The notes under the pieces were generated by a model. It worked only from the letters and a program-made list of their open reading frames with translations, was not told where the DNA came from and made no database searches. A DNA stretch of 64,000 bases, from assembly GCF_031656915.1 (NCBI RefSeq), contig NZ_CP134227.1, positions 744,001 through 808,000 of the forward strand, in the 5' to 3' direction. Position numbers and translations under genes: made by a program. Below, one piece after another: positions 28,482-36,917 of this stretch (the first letter of the stretch is position 1; every line of letters starts with the position of its first letter). This DNA is from Nocardioides marmorisolisilvae. Its GTDB lineage: Bacteria > Actinomycetota > Actinomycetes > Propionibacteriales > Nocardioidaceae.

Positions 28482-29366
28482 ATGTCCCGACGTCTGCGTC
28501 CTGCCCCCGACCGCGAGGTCTTCCTGACCGGCGCCGCCAGCGGCATCGGCAGGGCCACCGCCGAGCTGGTGGCGAGCCACGGCTCCCGGGTGCACCTGAC
28601 CGACCGCAACGGCCCCCAGCTGGACGAGGTCGCCGCCGGCATCCGCCGTTCGGGGGGTCGGGTCGGCCTGGTCGAGACGGCCGACATCGCCGACCACGAC
28701 GCGATGCACGCACTCGCGACGCGGCTCACCGCCGAGTACGGCGCCATGGACGTCGTGATGAACATCGCCGGCATCGCCGCCTGGGGGACGGTCAGCGCGA
28801 TGCCCCACGAGACCTGGCGACGTCTGGTGGAGATCAACCTGATGGGCCCGATCCACGTGATCGAGGAGCTCGTCCCACCCATGATCGACGCGCGGCGCGG
28901 CGGACACCTGGTCAACGTCTCCTCAGCCGCGGGAATCATCGGGATGCCCTGGCACGCCGGCTACAGCGCCAGCAAGTTCGGCCTCCGTGGCGTCTCGGAG
29001 GTGCTTCGGTTCGACCTCGCCCGAGACCACATCGGGGTCAGCCTGGTCTGCCCGGGCGGCGTGGACACCGGCCTGACCGAGACGGTGGAGATCGCCGGCG
29101 TCGACAACGCCAGCCCGCGGTTCCGCAAGGCCCGGGAGCGCTTCCGCAGCCACGCCGTCAGCCCTGAGCAGGCGGCCGCGTCGATCGTGCGCGGACTCGA
29201 GCGCAACCGCTACTGGGTCTACACCTCGCCCGACATCCGGATGGCTCACCTGGCGCAGCGCTACTTCCCACCGGGCTACAGCGCGGCGATGCATGTGCTG
29301 AACCGCGCGGCGAACCGTGCGCTCCCCGACGTGCAACGGGCCCGCAGGCCGGAGGTCCAGGGGTGA
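28482..29366 (+). CDS. SDR-family oxidoreductase
   Basis: The 294-residue classical SDR has the cofactor loop LTGAASGIGRATAE near 15-28, NIAGIA, active-site VSSAAG and YSASKFG, and a long C-terminal extension ending in RRPEVQG. The ATG has a leaderless -10 (TACCGT, 28470-28475) 6 nt upstream. Its stop overlaps the next start as GTGA, so it is translationally coupled to a carboxymuconolactone-decarboxylase-family gene. Its substrate is unknown; the surrounding lipid and steroid genes favour a hydrophobic alcohol or ketone. Confidence 0.8.
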   Translation: MSRRLRPAPDREVFLTGAASGIGRATAELVASHGSRVHLTDRNGPQLDEVAAGIRRSGGRVGLVETADIADHDAMHALATRLTAEYGAMDVVMNIAGIAAWGTVSAMPHETWRRLVEINLMGPIHVIEELVPPMIDARRGGHLVNVSSAAGIIGMPWHAGYSASKFGLRGVSEVLRFDLARDHIGVSLVCPGGVDTGLTETVEIAGVDNASPRFRKARERFRSHAVSPEQAAASIVRGLERNRYWVYTSPDIRMAHLAQRYFPPGYSAAMHVLNRAANRALPDVQRARRPEVQG

Positions 29367-29902
29367 CCGGCCCCCGCATCACGCCCGGAGGTCTCCGCGA
29401 GAACGGCCCGCTGATCTGGGGCTTCGCCCAGATCGCCGGCAGGGTCACCGGCACCACTCCGCCGAACGTGTTCAGCACGCTCGGCCGGGGCCGTGGGCTG
29501 TTCTGGGGCTGGCTGCACTTCTCCGGCAAGCTGATGCCCGGCGGCAAGCTCCCCCGCCGACTCACCGAGCTCGCGATCATCAGGGTGGCCCATCTGCGCG
29601 GGTGCCAGTACGAGCTGGACCATCACGTCCGCCTCGGCCGACGGGCCGGGGTGACTGCAGAGGACCTCGAACGGGTGTACGCCGGCCCGGACACCGACGG
29701 TTGGACACCTGCCGAGCAGGCCCTGCTCCGAGCCGTCGACGAGCTGGTGCACGAGAAGGACATCTCCGACCCGACGTGGACGGCGCTCCGCTCGGCGTAC
29801 GACGACCGCCGGGTGCTCGAGCTGGTGATGCTGGTGGGCCACTACGACGCCCTGGCCACCACTCTTCTCACGCTGCGCGTGCAGCCCGACCGCCGTCGCT
29901 GA
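29363..29902 (+). CDS. Carboxymuconolactone-decarboxylase/AhpD-like protein
   Basis: The 179-residue protein carries the helical CMD domain with LPRRLTELAIIRVAHLRGCQ and YELDHHVRLGRRAGV (about 65-100). Only one cysteine is seen where AhpD has CxxC, so a peroxidase-reductase role is unlikely, while decarboxylase- or hydrolase-like members share this layout. It is coupled to the preceding SDR gene by a GTGA overlap and converges on the second mce operon with 4 bp between stop codons. Function is unassigned. Confidence 0.75.
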   Translation: MTGPRITPGGLRENGPLIWGFAQIAGRVTGTTPPNVFSTLGRGRGLFWGWLHFSGKLMPGGKLPRRLTELAIIRVAHLRGCQYELDHHVRLGRRAGVTAEDLERVYAGPDTDGWTPAEQALLRAVDELVHEKDISDPTWTALRSAYDDRRVLELVMLVGHYDALATTLLTLRVQPDRRR

Positions 29903-29906
29903 GCGG

Positions 29907-30410
29907 CTATCCGCTGGAGTCCTCCAGCTGGACCGTGTCGACCAGCCAGCGTCCGCCGTCGTGGACCATCTGCATGCTGATCCGGGGCTCCTCGGTGTGC
30001 GAGCCCTTGGTGTCCCGCGCTGAGACCACCTGGTCCACGAAGAGCAGCACGCGGACATGTGAGGTGTCCCGCACCAGGGGCGCCGCCGCGATCACGCGGC
30101 CCCTGGCCGTCACGTGCAGGCTGCGGACCACGGCTGCCGACTTCGCTCCCACCGAGGCGAAGTAGCTGCGGAAGCGCGGCGTGCCCAGCGCTGCCACCCG
30201 GGCGTGGTCGGCCTTGACCGTCCGATAGTCGTAGGTGGTCAGGTCGACCGCGACCGTCCGAGCAGCCGCGGTGGCAGACGTGCCGGCGGACCGGAGAGCA
30301 GACTGGTGCCGTTCCGCGCGCCAGGCCAAGGCGAGCGCCACCAGGGCGGCGATCAGCACCACGGTCAGCACGACCACGACCGCCCGATGCCGGCGTACGG
30401 CGTCCCCCAA
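29907..30410 (-). CDS. Mce-associated membrane protein of the second mce operon
   Basis: This 167-residue protein has one membrane helix (about 10-29) followed by an external Mas-type domain with TTYDYRTVKADHARVAAL, TPRFRSYFASVG and a final GGRWLVDTVQLEDSSG. It is shorter than the two Mas proteins of the first operon and has no zinc ribbon. The start is a TTG at 30410, one base after the mceF stop. It is the last gene of the second mce operon and is presumably needed for stability of that importer. Confidence 0.75.
   Translation of the reverse strand: MGDAVRRHRAVVVVLTVVLIAALVALALAWRAERHQSALRSAGTSATAAARTVAVDLTTYDYRTVKADHARVAALGTPRFRSYFASVGAKSAAVVRSLHVTARGRVIAAAPLVRDTSHVRVLLFVDQVVSARDTKGSHTEEPRISMQMVHDGGRWLVDTVQLEDSSG
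29913..29928. terminator. Inverted repeat at the end of convergent genes
   Basis: GCTGGAG and CTCCAGC arms with a 2-nt centre begin 11 bp after the stop codon at 29902 and lie inside the last codons of the Mce-associated gene on the other strand. A terminator role is possible, but the loop is very short, so extrusion would need the inner pairs to open. Confidence 0.3.
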
Positions 30411-30411
30411 G

Positions 30412-31497
30412 TCAGCGCACCGGTCCAGGCGCGTGCATCGCGCCGCGCTGGAGGTACTTGCCGGGGTCGGCGCACCGACCGTTCGGGTTCATCGGCCGTC
30501 GCACGACGCTCTTCGGGTCCCGCTCGCTGGTGCCGTAGGAGCAGTAGTGGTCGCGCTGGCCGATGATGTTGAGCTGGAGCGACCTGCCCCGGATGGCCTT
30601 CGCGAGCACGCCCAGGCCCGGCGAGAAGTTCGCCAGCAGCGCCCGCAGATGCGGGTCGTAGGAGGCCAGCAACCCGGTCAGCTCGGCCCCCACGGAGAGG
30701 AACCTCGGCAGCACCGCGTCGGCGTCACGGACGATCCTGCGGATCTGAGCGATCTGGTCCGGAGCAGCCTTGAGGGTCCTGGTCAGCTCCGGGTTGTAGC
30801 CCTTGAGGAATGCTGCGAACGTCTTGAAGTCCCGCGAGAGCCGACGAATCCGTGCGGCGTTGTCGGTGCCGATGTCGAGCACCGTTCGCCCGTTGGTGAT
30901 CAGACGGTCGGCCTGCGGCCAGTAGCGGTTCAGGTCGTTGACGAGCAGCCTGCCCTGGTCGGTGAGCTGCGCCAGGTCGCCGCTGGTGCCCGAGAACGCC
31001 TTGCTCGCCTCGTCGAGGACGGTGTGCAGCTTCTTCGGGTCGATCTGGCCGAGCAGCTTGTTGACCGCGATGACGGTGGTCGCCAGGGTCTTCGGGATGT
31101 CGGTCGACGTCGCCGCGATGGTGCTGCCGTCCTGAAGCCACGGGCCGTGGTCGTCCGGCGGCTGGAGGTCCAGGTACTGCTCGCCCACCGGGGACAACGA
31201 GCGGACGACGGCACGGGTGTCGCTCGGGATCTTCGTCGAGCTGGTCAGCTCGGCCGTCGCCTGGACGCCGGTCGGGGTGAAGTCGATGTGGGTCACCCGC
31301 CCGACGTGCACGCCCCGGTAGGTCACCGCCGAGCCCTCGAAGAGGCCGCCCGTCGCGGTCAGCTCGACCTTGACGTTGCGGGGCCGCGACGTCAGCGGAG
31401 TGCCCAGCACACCGCTGACGATGTACGCGACGCACAGGACGAACACCACGAACACGCCGACTGCGCTCACGAGCAGTTTGTTGGGAGCGAATCTCAT
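30412..31497 (-). CDS. mceF: Mce-family protein, MceF position, second operon
   Basis: The 361-residue protein has a membrane helix (about 9-32), an MCE domain (EGSAVTYRGVHVGRV, about 53-67), LSPVGEQYLDLQPP, and a helical tail. Its C-terminal RDHYCSYGTSERDP recalls the Cys-containing ending of MceF proteins. It lacks the extra 75-residue Pro/Gly-rich end of the first operon's MceF. The ATG at 31497 overlaps the mceE stop as ATGA; a 774-residue open frame extending to 32736 is a read-through of overlapping genes. Confidence 0.87.
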   Translation of the reverse strand: MRFAPNKLLVSAVGVFVVFVLCVAYIVSGVLGTPLTSRPRNVKVELTATGGLFEGSAVTYRGVHVGRVTHIDFTPTGVQATAELTSSTKIPSDTRAVVRSLSPVGEQYLDLQPPDDHGPWLQDGSTIAATSTDIPKTLATTVIAVNKLLGQIDPKKLHTVLDEASKAFSGTSGDLAQLTDQGRLLVNDLNRYWPQADRLITNGRTVLDIGTDNAARIRRLSRDFKTFAAFLKGYNPELTRTLKAAPDQIAQIRRIVRDADAVLPRFLSVGAELTGLLASYDPHLRALLANFSPGLGVLAKAIRGRSLQLNIIGQRDHYCSYGTSERDPKSVVRRPMNPNGRCADPGKYLQRGAMHAPGPVR

Positions 31498-32723
31498 TGG
31501 CCACCTCCGAGGAGCCCACCGAGCAGGCCACCGACCACGTCGGAGCCGCCTGACGTGGCACCGGACTTCGAGCCGGTCCCGCTGCCGGCCTTGCGCTGAC
31601 CGCCGGTGAGCCCGGAGAGCAGCTCCTGGGCAACTCCGGTGCTGAGGTTGTTGGCCAGGTTCGTGCTGACCTTGGTGCCGAGGCTGCCCAGCAGGCCGCC
31701 GAGGAGTCCGCCGCCCGTGCCGGTGCCGCCCAGCAGCGTGCCGACGCCGATCGTCTTGCCTCCGAGGATGAACTGGTCCACGCGCAGGTGCGTGCCCAGG
31801 TTGAGGTAGTCGCCGGGTGCGACCCGGTCGATCAGCTTGCTCAGCGCGACGATGGCCTGCAGCGTCGCCGGGAACACGCTGCGGACCGAGACCAGCTCCT
31901 GAAGGATCGGACCCGCCTTGCGGATCATCGACAGCAACTGGGTCCGGGTCTGCCGGACCACGGAGTTCGCCGTCCCCCCGAACTTCTCCAGGCTGGACAG
32001 CAGGTTCGTGATGTTCGCCAGGTTCGCCCGCAGCACCCGGGAGGCAGGGCGTACGTCGACCAGGGCCCGATGGATGATCTGCCGACGCTGGTGCAGCATC
32101 AGCGACACACTGTTCAGGGCATTCAACGTGCGGTCGATGTCGCCCGAGGCGGCGTTGACCTGGGTCAGCATCCGACCAGACCGCTCCAGCAGGTCGCGGA
32201 TGTTGTTCTCGTGTCCCCCCAGGGCCTTGTTTGCCTCGGTGGTGATCGTCTGCAGCTGGGACAGTCCGCCACCGTTGATCAGCAACGACGCCGAGGCCAG
32301 CGCGTCCTCGACGGTCGGTGCCGTGCTGGTGCTGTGCTCGCCGAGCACGGCGCCGTTCGTGAGCAACGCGCCCGTCGTGGGGTTGCGCAGGTCGACGAAG
32401 AGCTCGCCGAGCGGCGTGGTGTAGCGCAGTCGGGCCGTGGCGCCGGACCGCACCTTCGCGTCCGTGCGGATGTCCATGGTCACCCGCGCCTTGAAATCGT
32501 GGGCGGTGACCTTCGTGACGCGCCCGGCGTCGACGCCGTTGACGCGGACCGCGGCGCCGTTCGCGAGGTTGAGCGCCTCGCCGAAGTCGGCGGTCACGGC
32601 GATGGTCTTCCCGGACTGCCCGGAGCCCGGGAGCGGCAGCGAGGAGAACGTCGGGCCGGCGCAGCCGCTGAGCACCAGGGCCAGCACGCTCGACACGACG
32701 ATCAGGATCGGAGCTCGGCGCAT
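31494..32723 (-). CDS. mceE: Mce-family lipoprotein, MceE position, second operon
   Basis: This 409-residue protein has a lipoprotein signal with LVLSGC (acylated Cys21), an MCE domain with NGAAVRVNGVDAGRV (about 55-69) and YTTPLGELFVDL. A helical region and a Gly/Ser-rich tail ending in GGLLGGLLGGGQ follow, a parallel to MceE of the first operon. The ATG at 32723 shares one base with the mceD stop (TGATG); a GTG at 32726 is an alternative. It is the lipid-anchored chain of the second Mce hexamer. Confidence 0.87.
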   Translation of the reverse strand: MRRAPILIVVSSVLALVLSGCAGPTFSSLPLPGSGQSGKTIAVTADFGEALNLANGAAVRVNGVDAGRVTKVTAHDFKARVTMDIRTDAKVRSGATARLRYTTPLGELFVDLRNPTTGALLTNGAVLGEHSTSTAPTVEDALASASLLINGGGLSQLQTITTEANKALGGHENNIRDLLERSGRMLTQVNAASGDIDRTLNALNSVSLMLHQRRQIIHRALVDVRPASRVLRANLANITNLLSSLEKFGGTANSVVRQTRTQLLSMIRKAGPILQELVSVRSVFPATLQAIVALSKLIDRVAPGDYLNLGTHLRVDQFILGGKTIGVGTLLGGTGTGGGLLGGLLGSLGTKVSTNLANNLSTGVAQELLSGLTGGQRKAGSGTGSKSGATSGGSDVVGGLLGGLLGGGQ

Positions 32724-33817
32724 CACTTCGCACCACCTAGCAGGTTGCCGAGCACGTCGCTGAGCGCATTCGGATCCAGCCCGATCGCGTTGCACAGGTC
32801 ACCGGGCATTGTCGTGCAGATCTGGCTCAGCAGCGGCCCGATCACCGGAAGCAGCTTGGTGATGTCCAGCCGCACCACCAACCGGTTCCCCGGTCCCAGC
32901 ATCCGCTCGAGGTTCTGCACCGCGAGCGGCATCACCCGGAGTACTTCACCCACCGACCGTCTCTTGTCCAGCACGGTGCGCATCACGTCGTTGGTACGCC
33001 GCACCGTGGTGTTGATCTCGCCCCGGTTCTCCTTCGCGAACTGAGCCACCACCCGGATCATCCGAGTCACGGAGCGCAACGACGTGCGGAAGTTCTGCCG
33101 CTCGGAGGCCAGCAGCGAGCTCGCCGAGGCGACCTGCTTGATGAACTGGCGGACGGTGCCCTGGTTGGTCGCGAGGGTCTGGGTGAGCTTGTCCAACGCG
33201 ACCAGCGAGGACGTCGCATTCTGGCGCTGCGCGGAGATTCCGTTGGCAGCCGCGGCCAGCGACCTTATCGACCGGTTGATCAGGTCACCCTTGCCCCTGA
33301 GAGCCGTGGACTGGGTGTCGAGCAGCCTCTTGATGGCGTTGCGGGTCGACGCCTTGCCGCTCAGCCCGTTCGCGAGCTTGCTCAGCGAGGCCAGCACCTC
33401 ATCGAACTCGACCGGCGTCCTGGTGCGATCCACAGGGATCACCGCGCCGCTCTGCATCCGCGGACCGGATCGGTAGACGGGGGTCAGCTCGATGTAGCGG
33501 TCCGTGGCCACCGACCGTGGGACCACGACGGCGGCGGCCCCTGCCGGGATCGGCTGGTCACCGTCGACCTCCATGGTCACCTTGACCCGGGGGCCCTCCG
33601 GCACGATCGAGGTGATCTTGCCGATCGGCACGCCGAGCACTCCGACGTCGTTGCCGACGAAGACGCCCGCGGTGTCGGTGAAGTACGCCGTCACCTCCGT
33701 CTTCTTGCTGCCCACCGAGAACGTCCCGACCGAGCACGCAGAGGCGCACACCAGCATCACCAGGACCAGCACGGCGGCCCCGGCGGTTCGCGCACGGCTC
33801 ATCGTCGCGGTCGCCAT
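32723..33817 (-). CDS. mceD: Mce-family protein, MceD position, second operon
   Basis: The 364-residue protein has an N-terminal hydrophobic stretch (about 13-26) ending in VCASACS, which resembles but does not match a lipobox; if Cys28 is acylated this operon would have two lipoproteins. The MCE domain has FVGNDVGVLGVPIGKI (about 52-67). A helical part and a short Leu-rich end (LSDVLGNLLGGAK) follow. The ATG at 33817 overlaps the mceC stop in TGATG. A 701-residue frame running back to 34828 crosses the mceC gene and is rejected. Confidence 0.85.
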   Translation of the reverse strand: MATATMSRARTAGAAVLVLVMLVCASACSVGTFSVGSKKTEVTAYFTDTAGVFVGNDVGVLGVPIGKITSIVPEGPRVKVTMEVDGDQPIPAGAAAVVVPRSVATDRYIELTPVYRSGPRMQSGAVIPVDRTRTPVEFDEVLASLSKLANGLSGKASTRNAIKRLLDTQSTALRGKGDLINRSIRSLAAAANGISAQRQNATSSLVALDKLTQTLATNQGTVRQFIKQVASASSLLASERQNFRTSLRSVTRMIRVVAQFAKENRGEINTTVRRTNDVMRTVLDKRRSVGEVLRVMPLAVQNLERMLGPGNRLVVRLDITKLLPVIGPLLSQICTTMPGDLCNAIGLDPNALSDVLGNLLGGAK

Positions 33818-34803
33818 CAGCAGTTCCCCGCAAGCTTGCAGCCGATGCCGTCGTTGGGCGGGATTATCCCGGCGTTGTTGTAGGTGTGCAGGTCGCCGTA
33901 CGGCGCGTTGCCGGAGGCGTTGGCGATGTATCGCACCGCCGGAGCCATCGTGTCCAGCACATGGCGCAACGTGCCGTCCTGACGGTGCAGCTCGGCGAGG
34001 GCCCCGTTGAGTGCCCGGAGTGCGGGGTGCACGTCGGCCTTGGTCTGGCCGATGACCGCGTTGACGTTGTGCGCCAGCCGACGTGCCTCCACGAGCAGCC
34101 GGTGGATCGCAGCGCGGCGGGCGGTGACCTCGGAGACCACGAGATCGGTCTGTTTCATCAGGCCGATCAGGTCCCCGCTGCTCGCCGACAGCTGTCCGGT
34201 CACGCTGCGCGCCGCCTTCAGCAGTGCGCCGAACTGGTCGCTGCGCCTGGCCACGTCGTCGGACAGCCTGACCACCCCCTGCAAGGCGGGGCCGAACTGC
34301 TGCGTCGACGGCGCGAGCTCCCGTGCCATGGTGGAGAACAGCTTCGCGAGCTTGGCGGAGTCGAGCTGCTCGACCCGATGGGTGCCCTGGTCGAGCACGT
34401 CCTGCAGATTGAACGGCACCGACGTCCGCGAGATCGGGATGGTGTCGTGGGGGAGGTTGCCGCTCCCCTCCGGCGTCACCGCGAGCAGGTGGGTCCCGAG
34501 CAGGGTGGCGACCTTCACCGCGGCCGTCGTGCGCGACCCGAGATGGATGCCCTTGTCGACGGTGAAGGTGACGTGGACGGCCGAGCCGACCAGCTTCACC
34601 GAGCGCACCTCCCCGACGCGCACGCCGCTGACCTGGACGTCCTCCTTCGCCCGCAGACCCGCCGACTGCTCGAGCACCGCGGTGTAGGTGCTCTTGCCGA
34701 AGGGGATCACCGAGATCAGGAGTACCCCGAGGCCGAGGACGACTCCGACGGCGATCGTGACCAGTCCCAGTCGGAACGGATCGCGGTTGGCGAGCGCCTT
34801 CAT
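33817..34803 (-). CDS. mceC: Mce-family protein, MceC position, second operon
   Basis: The 328-residue protein has a membrane helix (about 12-35), an MCE domain with GLRAKEDVQVSGVRVGEV (about 49-66), LLGTHLLAVTPEGSG, and a helical domain. It ends in IGCKLAGNC, whose two cysteines could pair outside the membrane. The ATG at 34803 overlaps the mceB stop as ATGA. The role is one chain of the second Mce lipid tube. Confidence 0.86.
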   Translation of the reverse strand: MKALANRDPFRLGLVTIAVGVVLGLGVLLISVIPFGKSTYTAVLEQSAGLRAKEDVQVSGVRVGEVRSVKLVGSAVHVTFTVDKGIHLGSRTTAAVKVATLLGTHLLAVTPEGSGNLPHDTIPISRTSVPFNLQDVLDQGTHRVEQLDSAKLAKLFSTMARELAPSTQQFGPALQGVVRLSDDVARRSDQFGALLKAARSVTGQLSASSGDLIGLMKQTDLVVSEVTARRAAIHRLLVEARRLAHNVNAVIGQTKADVHPALRALNGALAELHRQDGTLRHVLDTMAPAVRYIANASGNAPYGDLHTYNNAGIIPPNDGIGCKLAGNC

Positions 34804-35819
34804 CGGCACGCCTCCGTCCAGGGCCCACCGGACTGGTGTCCGCTCAGGTTCACCTCGGGGCCCCCCAGCTTCAGCCACAACGTGCACAGGTAGACGTTGA
34901 CCGCGTTGCCGTAGGACGACACCCGGCCCAGGTCGCCGAAGGCCACCCCGAAGCTCTTGAGCGCGGCCGTGAGCTGGGTCTTCTGATCGTCCAGGGTCTG
35001 TGCGACCTGACGGAACATGTGTGTGTTGGTAACCAGGGGGCGGCGCGACTGGGCGAGCAGGTCCGACGTCGAGCTGATCAACCGGCTCAGGCCGCTGATG
35101 GAGGTGCCGATGCTGGTGCGGTCCTTGGCCAGCCCGGTCATCAGCAGCCGCAGCTCGTGCACGGTGGACTTCAGCTCGCTCCCCTGTCCGCTCAGGTCGT
35201 TCAGCACGGGCGTGAGGTTGGTCAGCACCTTGCCGAAGATCGTGTCGCGGTCTGCGAGGAAGTTCGTCAGCCTGGTCGTCTGGGCGAGCAGCTGCTCGAT
35301 CGAGCCGCCCTCGCCCTGCAGCACCTGGATGATCGAGGTCGCGAGCTTGTTCACGTCGGCTGGCTGAAGCACGTCCAGCAGTGGACGGAAGCCGTTCAGC
35401 AGCTCGGTCAGATCGAAGCCGGGGCTGGTGCGGGAGCGGGGTACGTCGGCGCCCGCCGCCAGGGGCGCACCGTGCCGAGCGCCCTGGACCAGCGACAGGT
35501 ACCGCTGACCCAGAAGGTTCTGGTAGCGCATCACGATGTGCGTGTTGTCCAGCAGCGGCTGGTCGTCCTGCAGCTCGAAGGTCACCTTCGCCCCTCCGGG
35601 CACGATCCCGATGTCTGTCACCTTCCCGACCCGGACGCCGGCCACCCGGACGTCGTCGCCGGTGGCCAGTCCGCTGACGTTGGTGAACTCGGCGGTGAAG
35701 TTCCGGGTGTGCCCGGGGACGCCGTTGACCATCGTGTTGTAGAGCAGCGCGAGCAGCGCCAGCGAGATCGCGGCGAACAGCAGGAACTTCCAGAGGATCT
35801 GCCTGAACCCGGTGATCAT
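34800..35819 (-). CDS. mceB: Mce-family protein, MceB position, second operon
   Basis: This 339-residue protein has a membrane helix (about 10-27), an MCE domain with GLATGDDVRVAGVRVGKV (about 50-67), MRYQNLLGQRYLSLVQG, and a helical region with VLQGEGGSIEQLLAQ almost identical to the first operon's MceB. The C-terminal NAVNVYLCTLWLKLGG corresponds to the MceB Y-x-C ending. The ATG at 35819 overlaps the mceA stop as ATGA. Confidence 0.87.
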   Translation of the reverse strand: MITGFRQILWKFLLFAAISLALLALLYNTMVNGVPGHTRNFTAEFTNVSGLATGDDVRVAGVRVGKVTDIGIVPGGAKVTFELQDDQPLLDNTHIVMRYQNLLGQRYLSLVQGARHGAPLAAGADVPRSRTSPGFDLTELLNGFRPLLDVLQPADVNKLATSIIQVLQGEGGSIEQLLAQTTRLTNFLADRDTIFGKVLTNLTPVLNDLSGQGSELKSTVHELRLLMTGLAKDRTSIGTSISGLSRLISSTSDLLAQSRRPLVTNTHMFRQVAQTLDDQKTQLTAALKSFGVAFGDLGRVSSYGNAVNVYLCTLWLKLGGPEVNLSGHQSGGPWTEACR

Positions 35820-36910
35820 CGGCCACCCCCGAGCATGCTGCCGACCCCGGCGCGTCCCAGTCCTGGGCAGTTGTCACCGCGCGCACTGCCGTAGCGGGGG
35901 CAGTCCGAGGCCGTGTAGTACGGCGGCGCCTGCCCCTGGATCACCAAGGTGTTGTCCGCCCACCCGTGATGCACGATCTGGGCGAGCTTGCGACGGACCT
36001 CGCGCAGGGTGGCGAAGCTCTGCGTGATGGCCTGGTGCCGCAGGTCGTAGTAGATGTCCTCCACGACGCTGGCGTTCTTCAGGAAGGTGACCAGGTCGGG
36101 ACGGACCTTGGTGAGGAACGCGTTCGCCTCGTCGGTCACGCTCCGCCCACCGGTGAGAAGGGTGGCGATCGCTGCCTTCTGGGCGGCGATCGTGTGCAGC
36201 GTGCCCAGGCTGTCCCGGACCCCGTCGAGCAGGTCAGGCGCGGCGCTCCGCACCAGCTCGAGGTTCGAGGCGAGCTTGGCCAGGTCTGTCCGGATGGCGG
36301 GGATCCGGGGCTCGACCTTCCTGAGGAGCCGGTCGAGGTCGTCGATGATGCCGCCGATCTCCGCACCGCGGCCGTCGAGCGCCATCGCGATCGAGCTGAG
36401 CGTGGAGTTGAGCTGCGCCGGTCGCAACGCCTTGACCAGGCCGTCGATGTCGTCGAGGGCCTGCTGGAGCTCCAGGGTGCCCTGGGTGCGGTCGGGCGGG
36501 ATGATGGCGCCGGCGTGCAGCATCTGGCTGGCGGACCGCCCGTGGGTGGTCAGGTCGAGGAACGACGTACCGAAGACCGTCGCCGGCAGGATCCGCGCGA
36601 CGACGTTGTCCGGGATGTGGCCGAGCTCGCCGGAGTTCATCGACACCTTGATCCGCACCCCGCCGTGCGGTCCGGTGGCCAGACCCGCCACCCTGCCGAT
36701 GATCACGCCGCGCATCTTGACGTCAGCGCCCTTGGCCAGCGAGCCGCCGGCGTCGGCGACCTGCGCGGAGACCGTCTCGGGTCCCCCGATGATGCCCTTG
36801 GACTTCGCACCCAGCAGCAGGAGGATCAGCGCGACCGCCAGCAGGGTCACCAGGCCCCGCTTGGCGAGCGCGTTGCGGGTCAGCTCGACCCGGACCTTCT
36901 TCGTCGACAT
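35816..36910 (-). CDS. mceA: Mce-family protein, MceA position, second operon
   Basis: The 364-residue protein has a membrane helix (about 18-34), an MCE domain with LAKGADVKMRGVIIGRV (about 58-74), ILPATVFGTSFLDL, and a helical region. The C-terminus, with YYTASDCPRYGSARGDNCPG, is Cys- and Gly-rich, as in many MceA proteins. It begins 8 bp after the yrbEB stop. It belongs to a different mce type from the first operon, since no KstR site precedes its operon. Confidence 0.87.
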   Translation of the reverse strand: MSTKKVRVELTRNALAKRGLVTLLAVALILLLLGAKSKGIIGGPETVSAQVADAGGSLAKGADVKMRGVIIGRVAGLATGPHGGVRIKVSMNSGELGHIPDNVVARILPATVFGTSFLDLTTHGRSASQMLHAGAIIPPDRTQGTLELQQALDDIDGLVKALRPAQLNSTLSSIAMALDGRGAEIGGIIDDLDRLLRKVEPRIPAIRTDLAKLASNLELVRSAAPDLLDGVRDSLGTLHTIAAQKAAIATLLTGGRSVTDEANAFLTKVRPDLVTFLKNASVVEDIYYDLRHQAITQSFATLREVRRKLAQIVHHGWADNTLVIQGQAPPYYTASDCPRYGSARGDNCPGLGRAGVGSMLGGGR

Positions 36911-36917
36911 CGCGCGC

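Noticed and set aside
30412-32736. A 774-codon frame that seems to fuse MceF to an upstream protein
   Set aside because: The upstream part is the MceE gene read in another frame; the MceF start at 31497 has the usual ATGA overlap and membrane helix.
32723-35886. Long frames of 689 and 701 codons upstream of MceC and MceD
   Set aside because: They run back into the neighbouring mce genes in another frame; their true starts are at 34803 and 33817.
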